Assembly: GCA_039818825.1 (NCBI GenBank) | Contig: JBCBTD010000040.1 | Coordinates: 1 to 39,565, forward strand | Direction of reading: 5' to 3' | Length of the DNA: 39,565 bases | Origin: JBCBTD01 sp039818825 | GTDB taxonomy: Bacteria; Pseudomonadota; Alphaproteobacteria; Geminicoccales; Geminicoccaceae | In this document: positions 1-7,995 of the stretch, piece after piece | Position numbering within the stretch: the stretch's first letter is position 1 | How the letters are laid out: each line of letters starts with the position of its first letter | Position numbers and translations under genes: made by a program | The notes under the pieces: model-generated | Told to the model about the DNA's origin: nothing | The model's input: the letters and a program-made list of their open reading frames with translations, nothing else | Databases searched by the model: none

Positions 1-16
1 CTCGGCACCAAGCTCC

Positions 17-982
17 GTGCCCATGGCGACGATCTCCATCGCTGGCCGTTCGACGACACCGGCACACTTGGTGCCGGTGGACGATCGTGCGACCTACGAA
101 GCCGCTGCGTCCGCTCGCGGACCGACACTGCTCCAGCAAGGCTGGGCCTATGGCAAAGCCGTGCGCCGCCGCGGGCAGGCGGTCGAGCGGCGCCTGCTGG
201 TCGAAGACGGTGCCGTCATAGGCGCGGTTCAGGTGCTCGGCCGTCGCGTCGCCTTGGGTCACGTCGCGCTCTGGCACGCCGCTGGCGGCCCAGTCATCGC
301 CGCCGAAGCATCGACGACGGCGGGAGTCGCCAGCTTGGCAACGCTGCGCCGCAGGTTCGGCTGGCGCCGTGGCGCGCTGTTCGTCGCAACGCCCGGCGGG
401 CCATCACCGGATCTCGATCGGCAAAGGCTGGCGGCAGCGGGCTTCAGCCGGGCAATGACCGGCCACGCGACCGCACGACTGGATCTGCGGACGTCCGAAG
501 CTGACCTCTGGCGCGGACTGAAGGCGACCTGGCGACAAGCGGTGCGCCGCGGCCTGCCCGACGACGTAGTGATCTCGTTGACCGACGCTCGCAACGACCC
601 GTTCGCGCTCGCGGCCCTGCTCGACGCGGCCGCCGCCAGCCGGGCCGAGCGCGGGTACGGAGCCCTGCCGGAATCGATGGTTCGCGACATCGCTCGCGGC
701 GGTTCGTGTCTCCTGGCCACGGCGTCGCGCAGCGGCGAGTTGGTCGCCGGGTTGGTTCTGCCGCGTCATGGTGCGACCGCGACGTACCAGATCGGCTGGC
801 TTGCCGCGGAGGCACGGCGATCTTCGCTACACGCCCAACTACTCTGGGGGGCGATCGGCTGGCTCAAGCGCGCTGGCGCACATTGGCTCGACGTCGGCGG
901 CCTCGACGTTCCCCCCGGCATCACCCGCTTCAAGCTGGCATCGGGCGCGACACCCGTGCGACTGGCCGGCAGCTGGGCCTGA
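17..982 (+). CDS. FemAB-like GNAT-fold acyltransferase
   Basis: Probably transfers an aminoacyl or acyl group; the exact substrate is not visible. The C-terminal third has the pattern of FemAB/GNAT-fold proteins: an ATYQIGW strand, then a LLWGAIGWLKRAG helix, then WLDVGGLD, then GITRFKLASG, matching the family's 'W-x-x-I-x-x-A-x-x-x-G-x-x-x-x-D-x-G-G ... F-K' layout. The N-terminal LLQQGWAYGKAV segment is also typical. No signal peptide or membrane segment is evident, so it should be cytoplasmic. A GTG at 17 and an ATG at 23 are possible starts; no in-frame stop lies between them and the window edge, so the true start could be outside the window. The stop lies 5 bases from the stop of the convergent HNH gene. 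The family assignment rests on pattern only; peptidoglycan bridge formation is not implied, because Gram-negative members act on other substrates. Confidence 0.7.
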   Translation: MPMATISIAGRSTTPAHLVPVDDRATYEAAASARGPTLLQQGWAYGKAVRRRGQAVERRLLVEDGAVIGAVQVLGRRVALGHVALWHAAGGPVIAAEASTTAGVASLATLRRRFGWRRGALFVATPGGPSPDLDRQRLAAAGFSRAMTGHATARLDLRTSEADLWRGLKATWRQAVRRGLPDDVVISLTDARNDPFALAALLDAAAASRAERGYGALPESMVRDIARGGSCLLATASRSGELVAGLVLPRHGATATYQIGWLAAEARRSSLHAQLLWGAIGWLKRAGAHWLDVGGLDVPPGITRFKLASGATPVRLAGSWA

Positions 983-992
983 CCGCATCAGG
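978..992. terminator. Small palindrome spanning two convergent stop codons
   Basis: CCTGA, a 5-base loop and TCAGG form a 5-bp stem. It contains the stop codon of the acyltransferase gene (980-982) and the complementary stop of the HNH gene (988-990). No T-run follows on either strand, so as a terminator it is weak. Confidence 0.25.
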
Positions 993-1611
993 GCTCCAGT
1001 TCGGTGTCCCAGTAAAGGAAGTCGCGCCAACTCTCGTGCAGGTAGTTGGGCGGGAATGCCCGCCCGGATCGCTGTAGCTCGTAGGTCGTCGGCCGCCGCG
1101 GCTTGCTCCGTGGAGCCATGCCGCATTCGCGCGAGAGCTTGCTGCCCTTGTCGAGGTTGCAGCCGGTACAGGCCGTCACGATGTTCGCCCAACTCGTCAC
1201 GCCACCCCGCGACCGCGGCACCACATGATCGAACGTCAAGTCTTCGGCGCGAAGCCGGTCCCCGCAATACTGACAACTGAAGCGATCGCGCAGGAAGACG
1301 TTGAACCGGGTGAACGGAGGGTAGTGGCTCTGCGGCACGTATTGCTTGAGCGCGACGACACTCGGCAACCGGAACCGGAAGTTCGGCGAGCGAACTTCGC
1401 GGTCGTAGTGGGCGACGATCGCGACGCGATCGAGAAAGATCGCCTTGACCGTCTCCTGCCACCCCCAGAGCGACAGCGGAAAGTAACTCAGCGGCTGATA
1501 GTCGGCGTTCAACACCAGGGCCGGGCAGCCATCCAGGTTGGGACGAGGATGTGCCAGGCCCACGCTCATCGCCGGGGCCCCGGCCTCGTTCTTGCCGGTT
1601 TGGACCGGCAT
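988..1611 (-). CDS. HNH endonuclease-family protein
   Basis: A nuclease-fold protein of about 207 residues with a classical zinc-supported HNH domain in its C-terminal half: CQYCG, then FDHVVPRSRGG, then N-x-V-x-A-C-x-x-C-N-x-x-K-G. The N-terminal part (ALVLNADYQPLSYFPLSLW, then AIFLDRVAIV) is the conserved lead-in of a housekeeping HNH family that is widespread in Alphaproteobacteria and has no firmly assigned role. I prefer the ATG at 1611 because a GGAG lies just upstream of it; a TTG at 1629 and an ATG at 1569 are alternatives. It is divergent from the diguanylate cyclase gene and convergent with the acyltransferase gene. Nothing nearby suggests a toxin, a homing function or a restriction system. 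Confidence 0.85.
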   Translation of the reverse strand: MPVQTGKNEAGAPAMSVGLAHPRPNLDGCPALVLNADYQPLSYFPLSLWGWQETVKAIFLDRVAIVAHYDREVRSPNFRFRLPSVVALKQYVPQSHYPPFTRFNVFLRDRFSCQYCGDRLRAEDLTFDHVVPRSRGGVTSWANIVTACTGCNLDKGSKLSRECGMAPRSKPRRPTTYELQRSGRAFPPNYLHESWRDFLYWDTELEP

Positions 1612-1775
1612 GTGCTCCGTTGATCCCAACCGATCATGGGTGTCCGCATAACCAAGCTTTGTGACACTTTCACGGCACGGTCAAGGTGAGCCGCCGTTAA
1701 GCGGGCATCAAGGGTTGTCGCCGATCCTGTAGCCGCTGACGCAATGACCCTTCGTTGGATCGGGGATCCCGGCGC

Positions 1776-2822
1776 ATGGACCGTCTCGACGTTCAGACCA
1801 GGACCCATCAATTGGCCAAACAGGCCCTTCTGGCGATGCGTGACCACGGCATCCTGCCGACACCCGAGAATTTCGCCGTTTGGTACACTGTGGCGGAAGG
1901 CAGCGAACCGACCTTGAACCGGCTGATCTCCGAGCTCGAGGCGCGCACGGACCGCTTCGACGAAGCCTGTTGCCACCAGCTCTACGAGCGCTTCTTCGGC
2001 CAGGAGCGGCAGACCACGAAGATCGCCAACGTGTCCGACCGTCTCGAGGGCCGGCTTGACGACATCCGCACCCTGTTGGTGTCGATCGTCGAGGACGCGA
2101 CGGCCTACGACGCGCAACTGGGCGGATTCGAGCAGAAACTCGGCGATCACATCGATGTCCACGGTCTCGAACACGCCGTCGGCGCGCTGCGCCACGACAC
2201 CGGTCGCCTGCGCGGCACGGCCAGCAGTTGGCAGGCCAGCGCCACCGTTCAGGCCGAGGAGATGGCCAAGCTGCGCCGCGATCTGGCGGAGGCGCGGACC
2301 GAGGCCGAGACCGACGCGCTGACGGGCCTCGGCAACCGCAAACGCTTCGACCGCCGCTTCCGCGAGATGGTCGGGGCCGCTTTCGCCAGCGGCGACGACC
2401 TATGCTTGTTGCTCGCAGACATCGATCACTTCAAGAGCTTCAACGATTCCTACGGCCACGTGCTTGGCGACAAAGTGTTGGTACTGGTCGCACATCGACT
2501 GCGTGACGCCGCGACCGGCAGCACCGAGGTCTTCCGCTATGGCGGCGAGGAGTTCGCGCTGCTCGTACCCGGTCGCGATCTGATGAGCGCCGTCGAAACC
2601 GCCGAACTCGCCAGACGCAGCGTCGCTGGTGCGCGGCTGACCCGCCGTCGTGGTGGCGAGCCCCTGCGCAAAGTGACGGTCTCGGTCGGCCTCAGCGCCT
2701 ACGACCACGGCGAGCCGCTGGCGCGAACCCTCGACCGCGCCGACGCTGCACTCTACGCCGCCAAGGCCGCCGGCCGCAACCGCACCAGCGTGAAGCGGGG
2801 GCGGCGCGTCGCGGCCGCCTGA
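1776..2822 (+). CDS. Diguanylate cyclase (GGDEF domain)
   Basis: Would make cyclic di-GMP from two GTP. The C-terminal half is a full GGDEF domain: TDALTGLGNRKRF opens it, LLLADIDHFKSFND carries the metal-binding Asp, and the active loop is RYGGEEF with GGEEF at residues 256-260, followed by a SVGLSAY strand and the terminal DAALYAAKAAGRN. The first 170 residues are predicted helical and soluble (HQLAKQALLAMRDHGILPTPENFAVWY) and resemble the N-terminal helical region found in many alphaproteobacterial GGDEF proteins; no membrane segment or known sensor is seen. The residues at the usual inhibitory RxxD position before the loop read TGST, so product feedback at that site is probably absent. 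The ATG at 1776 is preferred over an in-frame TTG at 1755. Confidence 0.93.
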   Translation: MDRLDVQTRTHQLAKQALLAMRDHGILPTPENFAVWYTVAEGSEPTLNRLISELEARTDRFDEACCHQLYERFFGQERQTTKIANVSDRLEGRLDDIRTLLVSIVEDATAYDAQLGGFEQKLGDHIDVHGLEHAVGALRHDTGRLRGTASSWQASATVQAEEMAKLRRDLAEARTEAETDALTGLGNRKRFDRRFREMVGAAFASGDDLCLLLADIDHFKSFNDSYGHVLGDKVLVLVAHRLRDAATGSTEVFRYGGEEFALLVPGRDLMSAVETAELARRSVAGARLTRRRGGEPLRKVTVSVGLSAYDHGEPLARTLDRADAALYAAKAAGRNRTSVKRGRRVAAA

Positions 2823-2837
2823 GCTTGGAAGCTCAGG
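2818..2837. terminator. Perfect 20-base palindrome between convergent genes
   Basis: A 9-bp stem (CCTGAGCTT / AAGCTCAGG) closed by GG contains the stop codons of both the diguanylate cyclase gene (2820-2822) and hppA (2833-2835). It is symmetric, so it could act on both transcripts. There is no T-run, so Rho-independent termination is uncertain. Confidence 0.45.
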
Positions 2838-4926
2838 CCGCCAACACGGCCAGAATCAACAACGCGACGATGTTGATGATCTTGATCATCGGGTTCACCG
2901 CGGGACCGGCCGTGTCCTTGTAGGGGTCGCCGACGGTGTCGCCGGTGATCGCCGCCTTGTGCGCCTCGGAGCCCTTACCGCCGTAGTTGCCTTCCTCGAT
3001 GTACTTCTTCGCGTTGTCCCAAGCACCGCCACCCGACGTCATCGAGATAGCGACGAAAATGCCGGTGACGATCGTTCCCAAAAGCATCGCACCGAGGGCC
3101 GCGAACCCGGCCGACTGGCCACCGATCAAGGTGACGGCCAAGTACAGCGCGATCGGTGCCAGCACTGGCAGGAGCGACGGCACGATCATCTCGCGGATCG
3201 CCGCTTTGGTCAGCAGGTCGACGGCGCGGCCGTAGTCGGGCCGGCTCGTACCGGCCATGATCCCACTGTCCTCGCGGAATTGGCGGCGCACCTCTTCGAC
3301 GATCGCCGCAGCAGCCCGACCCACCGCCTGCATGCCGAGTGCTGCGAAGAGGTACGGCAGCAACCCGCCGACGAACAACCCGACGACGACGAAGGGATTG
3401 CTGAGCGCGAAGTCCACCTGCAGGTGGGGGAAGTAGTGGCCCAGGTCCTCGGTGTAGGCGGCGAACAGTACGATGGCCGCCAAGCCGGCAGAGCCGATCG
3501 CGTAACCCTTGGTGACGGCCTTGGTGGTGTTGCCCACGGCGTCGAGCGCGTCGGTCGTCTGGCGGACCTCGGCTGGAAGATCAGCCATTTCGGCGATGCC
3601 GCCGGCGTTGTCCGTCACCGGACCGTAGGCATCCAAGCTGACCACCATGCCGGTCAGCGCCAGCATCGTCGTTGCAGCGATGGCGATGCCGTACAGGCCG
3701 GCCGACAGATATGCGGTGAGGATCCCGAGCGCGATCACGATCACCGGCATTGCCGTCGCCTCGAGCGACACGGCGAGCCCGGCGATGATGTTGGTGCCGT
3801 GGCCGGTCGTGGAAGCCTGCGCGATCTTCTTGACCGGGCTGTAGGCCGTCGACGTGTAGTAGTCGGTGATGAACATCAACAGCGCCGTAACGCCGAGGCC
3901 GACCAACACGCAGATGTAGACGCCAAGCCCGGTGAACGGCGATCCCACCGTCGGTTCGAACGGCTGGCCGACGCCAAGCAACAGCAACGTCAGCGGCAGC
4001 AGGACGGCGGCCGAGACACCCGCCGAACCCCAGAAGCCCTTGTAGAGGGCGCCCATGATGTCGTTCTTCGGGCCGAGCTTGACGAAGTAAGTGCCGATGA
4101 TCGAGGCGACCAAGCACACGCCGCCGATCAACAGCGGGAACAGCATCAAGGTCGCCTGGGCCGGCCCACTGAAGAAGATGGCGCCCAACAACATCGTGGC
4201 GACCACCGTGACCGCGTAGGTCTCGAACAGGTCGGCAGCCATGCCGGCGCAGTCACCGACGTTGTCGCCGACGTTGTCCGCGATCACGGCCGGATTGCGG
4301 GGATCGTCCTCCGGGATACCGGCTTCGATCTTGCCGACCAAGTCGGCGCCGACGTCAGCACCCTTCGTGAAGATGCCGCCACCGAGACGCGCGAAGATCG
4401 AGATCAGCGATGCGCCGAACGACAGCCCGATCAACGCCTCCAGGATGGTCCGTTGCTCGACGCCGGTGGCCAGCAACACGCCGTAGTAAATCGACACGCC
4501 GAGAAGGCCGAGCCCGACGACCAGCATGCCCGTGATGGCGCCAGCCTTGAACGAAACGTCCAAACCCGCGGCGAGGCCGTTGGTGGCCGCCTGTGCCGTA
4601 CGGACGTTGGCCTGAACCGAGACCAACATCCCGATGTAGCCCGCGCAGCCCGAGAGTACCGCGCCGATCAGATATCCGACGCCGACGTAGACGCCGAGCA
4701 CGTAGGTCAGCGCCAGGAAGATCACGCCACCGACGACGGCGATCGTCAGGTACTGACGGTTGAGGTAGGCCCGCGCACCTTCCTGCACGGCGCCGGAGAT
4801 CTCGCGCATGCGGTCGGTACCAGTCGGCAGAGCGAGGATCTCGGCGCGCGTGCGAACCCCATAGACGAGCCCGGCGAAGCCACAGAGTACTGCGACGACG
4901 AACAGCGACCATTCGAGACCGGTCAT
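2833..4926 (-). CDS. hppA: K+-insensitive proton-translocating pyrophosphatase
   Basis: An integral membrane pump that hydrolyses pyrophosphate and moves H+ across the inner membrane. At 697 residues with about 16 hydrophobic segments it has the standard size. The catalytic signature lies near residues 191-235: DVGADLVGKIEAGIPEDD, followed by NPAVIADNVGDNVGDCAGMAADLFE. A second acidic cluster, DAYGPVTDNAGGIAEM, lies near 432-447, and the C-terminal GDTVGDPYKDTAGPAVNP closes the active site. The GNTTKA motif has Lys469 where K+-dependent enzymes have Ala, which by family knowledge marks a K+-independent proton pump like that of Rhodospirillum rubrum. A purine-rich GGGGGAAA precedes the ATG. 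It is transcribed alone, convergent with the diguanylate cyclase gene. Confidence 0.97.
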   Translation of the reverse strand: MTGLEWSLFVVAVLCGFAGLVYGVRTRAEILALPTGTDRMREISGAVQEGARAYLNRQYLTIAVVGGVIFLALTYVLGVYVGVGYLIGAVLSGCAGYIGMLVSVQANVRTAQAATNGLAAGLDVSFKAGAITGMLVVGLGLLGVSIYYGVLLATGVEQRTILEALIGLSFGASLISIFARLGGGIFTKGADVGADLVGKIEAGIPEDDPRNPAVIADNVGDNVGDCAGMAADLFETYAVTVVATMLLGAIFFSGPAQATLMLFPLLIGGVCLVASIIGTYFVKLGPKNDIMGALYKGFWGSAGVSAAVLLPLTLLLLGVGQPFEPTVGSPFTGLGVYICVLVGLGVTALLMFITDYYTSTAYSPVKKIAQASTTGHGTNIIAGLAVSLEATAMPVIVIALGILTAYLSAGLYGIAIAATTMLALTGMVVSLDAYGPVTDNAGGIAEMADLPAEVRQTTDALDAVGNTTKAVTKGYAIGSAGLAAIVLFAAYTEDLGHYFPHLQVDFALSNPFVVVGLFVGGLLPYLFAALGMQAVGRAAAAIVEEVRRQFREDSGIMAGTSRPDYGRAVDLLTKAAIREMIVPSLLPVLAPIALYLAVTLIGGQSAGFAALGAMLLGTIVTGIFVAISMTSGGGAWDNAKKYIEEGNYGGKGSEAHKAAITGDTVGDPYKDTAGPAVNPMIKIINIVALLILAVLAA

Positions 4927-5025
4927 CTCGATTTTCCCCCGCGAGTGGCCCGCGGCGCTCGAACGAGTCCGCGGAAAAGCTCTTACGAGCGCGTTTGTGA
5001 TGGGCGAGGGTCATAGCCAAGCGTC

Positions 5026-5044
5026 CCAACGTTGTCCACGTTGG
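5026..5044 (-). promoter_or_regulatory. Inverted repeat between DUF4149-like gene and hppA
   Basis: A perfect 7-bp inverted repeat (CCAACGT / ACGTTGG) with a 5-base spacer lies 18 bases past the stop of the small membrane protein gene and about 100 bases before hppA. It could be a weak terminator or a binding site; no T-run is present. Confidence 0.2.
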
Positions 5045-5061
5045 TGGGCGCTAATGCATAC

Positions 5062-5490
5062 TCAGACGGCGATGCCGACGATCGCGACGGCAAGTGCTGC
5101 GAATTGTCCGACGTTGGCGAGCACGCTCAAGCGGTGCAGTCGATCGAAGCGCTCCGCCGCTGCGGCGTCACCGGCGCGTCGGGCGTCCAGAGAATCGCCG
5201 ATGAGCGGCGTCAACCCTTGACGAAGACCGAGCGAAACCAGAGCCACCAGCACCAGCAACCATCCGGTCCAGTCGGGCAGTACCAGAATGCCGGCCGCCG
5301 CCGTACCAACGGCAGCGACCGCATAGTAGATGGGAAACAGGGCCCGGATGAACCGTGCCGCATCTTCGTCGGCGACCATCCGGAAGACCAGCGGCGCCGT
5401 CGCGAACGAGAAGAAGAGCATGGCGCCGAGCGTGCCGGCAGCGATGACGAGGGCAAGCGTGGCCATAGCCGCGACGTGGGGCCGGATCAT
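5062..5490 (-). CDS. Small membrane protein, DUF4149/TMEM205-like
   Basis: A 142-residue inner-membrane protein with four predicted membrane segments (about residues 8-30, 45-66, 70-88 and 120-142). The FFSFATAPLVFR stretch after the first segment and FIRALFPIYY before the second match the pattern of DUF4149-type proteins, whose function is not established. A charged stretch (GDSLDARRAGDAAAAERFDRLHRLS) links the third and fourth segments. ATG at 5490 is used; an ATG at 5466 would still leave the first segment intact, and neither has a clear ribosome site. It reads toward hppA on the same strand with about 135 bases between them, so co-transcription is possible but unproven. The upstream 5491-5672 stretch shows no convincing gene. 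Confidence 0.7.
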   Translation of the reverse strand: MIRPHVAAMATLALVIAAGTLGAMLFFSFATAPLVFRMVADEDAARFIRALFPIYYAVAAVGTAAAGILVLPDWTGWLLVLVALVSLGLRQGLTPLIGDSLDARRAGDAAAAERFDRLHRLSVLANVGQFAALAVAIVGIAV

Positions 5491-5672
5491 CGAAGATCAA
5501 GAGCCGCGTAGGGCGTCGGGTCCAGACACCAACGCTACGCGAGCGATCCGGATGTCCAGCTTGCGGCGTGCCTTGCGGCGCGCGATGCACGGCTCGGACC
5601 TGCCGCCCGCCGGCCGCTAGCCCGGACGCTCAGTCGGGCGAGGCGCCGTGACGTGCCGCCGAGGAGACCACG

Positions 5673-6251
5673 TTGATTCGAGCACTCTACGACTGGACGA
5701 TGGCGCGCGCGACGTCACCCTACGCGCTCGCTTTCCTGGCCCTCGTTGCCTTCGTCGAGAGCTCGGTCTTCCCGATCCCACCAGACGTGCTGTTGATCCC
5801 GATGGTGCTGGCAGCTCGGGACAAGGCTTGGCTCTATGCGGCCGTTGCGACCGTCGCATCCGTGCTTGGCGGCGGCCTGGGTTACGCCATCGGCGCATTC
5901 TTGTTCGACGCCGTCGGCCAGCCGGTGCTGAACTTCTACGGCTACGCCGACAAGTTCGCGACCTTCGAGGGCTGGTACCATGAGCAGGGTGGTTGGATCG
6001 TCTTCGGTGCGGGCCTGACGCCATTCCCGTACAAGGTCGTGACCATCGCCTCTGGCGCCGTTCACCTCGATCTTGCGACGTTCTTCGGCGCTTCGCTCCT
6101 GTCGCGGGGGCTGCGGTTCTTCATCGTCGCCGGCCTGCTGTGGCAGTTCGGACCGCCGATCCGCACCTTCATCGAAGCGAACCTCGGATGGCTCACCGTC
6201 GTGTTCTTCTTGTTGCTGGTCGGCGGCTTCGCGGCGCTGAAGCTGCTTTGA
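5673..6251 (+). CDS. DedA/YqaA-family membrane protein
   Basis: A 192-residue inner-membrane protein of the DedA superfamily, YqaA branch. DedA proteins are implicated in lipid carrier or phospholipid transport and membrane homeostasis. Visible marks are FVESSVFPIPPDVLLIPMVLA near residues 28-48 (the conserved E-x-x-x-P-x-P segment), GYAIGAFLFDAVG, the amphipathic VFGAGLTPFPYKVVTIASGA re-entrant segment, and a final hydrophobic helix. The start is a TTG at 5673, preceded at 5 bases by GAGGAGA (5661-5667), which is the only good ribosome site nearby. Its stop overlaps the TTG start of the DsbB gene as TTGA, so the two are probably translationally coupled. YqaA-DsbB pairing is recurrent in Alphaproteobacteria. 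Confidence 0.88.
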   Translation: MIRALYDWTMARATSPYALAFLALVAFVESSVFPIPPDVLLIPMVLAARDKAWLYAAVATVASVLGGGLGYAIGAFLFDAVGQPVLNFYGYADKFATFEGWYHEQGGWIVFGAGLTPFPYKVVTIASGAVHLDLATFFGASLLSRGLRFFIVAGLLWQFGPPIRTFIEANLGWLTVVFFLLLVGGFAALKLL

Positions 6252-6736
6252 GCAGCGCGCCATCCGTGCCGGCCTTGGTACTGGGCGGCTTGGTCGGCGC
6301 GTCGATCCTCGCTCTCGGCCTCGCTTTCTTCGTTCAGTACGGGCTGGGCTACGCCCCCTGCCCGCTCTGCGTCCTCGCCCGCTGGCCGCATGTGGCTGTG
6401 ATCGCCATCGGCGTCGTGGCGCTGCTTTCTGGTGCGGAGCGCGCTGGCCTGCTGCTGGCCATGTTTGCACTACTCGTCGCATTCGCGATCTCGCTCCGCC
6501 ACGCCGGTGTGGAAGCGGGCTCGCTGGCGCTGCCGGGCGCCTGCGCCGGTGTCGCCCCCGCTTCGGATCTGGACGGGCTGAGGTCCGCCATCCTGCTGCA
6601 GAACCAGCCTTCTTGCGGCGTACCGGGCCCGAGCGTCCTCGGCCTGTCGATGGCGGTCTGGCACGCGCTCGGCGCGTTGGGATTGGCGACGATCGCGGCC
6701 ACGGGCCTCATGGTCGCTCGCGGTCGGCGAAGCTGA
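6248..6736 (+). CDS. dsbB: Disulfide bond formation protein B
   Basis: An inner-membrane quinone-linked oxidase that re-oxidises a DsbA-type thiol oxidase. About 162 residues and four membrane segments, as usual for the family. The first redox pair is Cys38-Pro-Leu-Cys41 in YAPCPLCVLARWPH; the second periplasmic pair is most likely Cys99 (LPGACAG) and Cys123 (PSCGV). The best start is the TTG at 6248, four bases inside the end of the DedA gene; no other in-frame start before the first membrane helix fits. Its last 29 bases overlap, tail to tail, the end of the CDP-alcohol phosphatidyltransferase gene on the other strand. No dsbA is visible in the window. Confidence 0.87.
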   Translation: MSSAPSVPALVLGGLVGASILALGLAFFVQYGLGYAPCPLCVLARWPHVAVIAIGVVALLSGAERAGLLLAMFALLVAFAISLRHAGVEAGSLALPGACAGVAPASDLDGLRSAILLQNQPSCGVPGPSVLGLSMAVWHALGALGLATIAATGLMVARGRRS

Positions 6737-7328
6737 CGGCGCCGGCATGAATGCGGGTCGCGATCGTCAGCGCGCAAGCCGCAGCGAACGCCCAAGCCAA
6801 CCACGGAAACCAGCCCGGCAAGAGGGCCATGGCCAAGAACACCAGCGCCGTTTCCGTTCCTTCGGTCAGCCCGCCCAGATAGTAGAGCGACTTCCGTCCG
6901 CGCAGCTCGGTCGAAAGCCCGCGTTTCGCTGCGAACACTGCATAAGCCAAGAACGACGTGGCGGTACCGACGAAGGTGAACAGCAGCACCGCGGCGGGCA
7001 ACGCGTTGCGGTCAGGATCCGCGAGAGCGAAGGCCAGCGGGACGGACGCGTAGACGAGGAAGTCCAACACGATGTCCAAGAACCCGCCGCGGTCCGTAGA
7101 GCCCCGCTGCCGGGCGATGGCACCGTCGAGCCCGTCGAGCAGCCGGTTGGCGGCGAACAGCATCGCGCCGAGCGAATAGGCCCCGAACGAGATGGCTGCT
7201 GCAGCGGCCAAGCCGACGCCGAAGCCGCACCAAGTCACGGTGTCCGCGCCGACACCAGCCGCAGCAAACCTGCGGGCGAGCGCGGCCAACGGTGGGTCGA
7301 CCAGCCGCCGAACCCAAGGGTCGAGCAC
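6708..7328 (-). CDS. CDP-alcohol phosphatidyltransferase
   Basis: A 206-residue membrane enzyme that would join a CDP-activated lipid (or CDP-linked alcohol) to an alcohol acceptor. The family signature is complete: Asp65-x2-Asp68-Gly-x2-Ala-Arg73, then Gly81-x3-Asp85-x3-Asp89, with all four metal-binding aspartates present. Several hydrophobic helices follow (about 91-112, 117-140 and 170-198). The acceptor alcohol cannot be read from the sequence; it is shorter than PssA and does not look like a clear PgsA. Start is GTG at 7328 with a GAGG upstream, only 4 bases after the FkbM stop, so it is the last gene of the six-gene operon. Its tail overlaps dsbB by 29 bases. Confidence 0.88.
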   Translation of the reverse strand: MLDPWVRRLVDPPLAALARRFAAAGVGADTVTWCGFGVGLAAAAAISFGAYSLGAMLFAANRLLDGLDGAIARQRGSTDRGGFLDIVLDFLVYASVPLAFALADPDRNALPAAVLLFTFVGTATSFLAYAVFAAKRGLSTELRGRKSLYYLGGLTEGTETALVFLAMALLPGWFPWLAWAFAAACALTIATRIHAGAVSFADRERP

Positions 7329-7332
7329 CCGC

Positions 7333-7995
7333 TCAGTCCTCGCGCACGAATACGCCGTCGAACTGAAGCTGGCGTTTGACCTTGCCGTCGAAGTAGCCGG
7401 GGAGCACCAGCGCCAGCCGGTAGCCGAGTTGCTCCAGCCGATGGCACATCGCCAGATAGTGGACGTCGCCGTCGTAGAGCTTGGTCAGAGCCAGCTCCAG
7501 CTGCACACCCACCACCCGCGACCAAGCGCCTGCCAGACCGTCGAGTACCGCTTCGTCGCCGCCCTGGACGTCGACCTTGACGAAAAGCCGGTCGCCGGCG
7601 ACTGCCGACAGCCGTTCCTCCAGCGTCGCGACGTCGACGTCGATATGTTCGACGATGTGCGAGCTGGGCGACAACGTGACCAGCGTCGACGTCTGCGGAT
7701 ACAGCGAGCTCATGTCGCTCTCTGCCGACACCTGGAACCGAGCCCGACCCGGGTGACGGCCCAGAGCCAGCGGCTCCGCGACCGTCCAAGCCAGATCTGC
7801 CGCGACCGCCTCGGCAAGGGCGGCGCAGACCGCGGGCTGCGGCTCGAACGACAGGATGCGACCCGTGTAGCCACCGCGTCGGAGCCGGCGGCCATACTGC
7901 CCGGTGTTGGCGCCGACGTCGACGACGAGGTCGACCGCGGCCGCGCAGATCAGCAAGACGAGCTGCCGATCGAGATCGCGGGGCTTCTCGCTCAC
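7333..7995 (-). CDS. FkbM-family methyltransferase
   Basis: A 220-residue SAM-dependent methyltransferase of the FkbM type, commonly O-methylating sugars or polyketide-like hydroxyls. The SAM-binding motif I, VVDVGANTGQYG, is at residues 24-35, followed by ILSFEPQP at motif II. The FVKVDVQGGDEAVLDG segment is the FkbM hallmark (usually K-x-D-V-E/Q-G-x-E). SLYPQTSTLV and HIDVDVATLEERL are also typical. ATG at 7995 overlaps the cyclase stop as ATGA, implying translational coupling. The neighbouring CDP-alcohol phosphatidyltransferase makes a lipid or surface-glycan substrate plausible, which is inference from context only. Confidence 0.88.
   Translation of the reverse strand: MSEKPRDLDRQLVLLICAAAVDLVVDVGANTGQYGRRLRRGGYTGRILSFEPQPAVCAALAEAVAADLAWTVAEPLALGRHPGRARFQVSAESDMSSLYPQTSTLVTLSPSSHIVEHIDVDVATLEERLSAVAGDRLFVKVDVQGGDEAVLDGLAGAWSRVVGVQLELALTKLYDGDVHYLAMCHRLEQLGYRLALVLPGYFDGKVKRQLQFDGVFVRED

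Noticed and set aside
2959..5016. 685-residue plus-strand open frame opposite hppA
   Set aside because: Composition is dominated by Arg, Asp, Gln and Glu without a fold, and it lies wholly opposite a fully conserved pump gene. It is a GC-driven antisense shadow.
5491..5672. Possible small basic peptide gene (minus strand, ending LDIRIARVALVSGPDALRGS)
   Set aside because: The Arg/Lys-rich frame looked protein-like but is bounded by a TAG and has no start codon or ribosome site.
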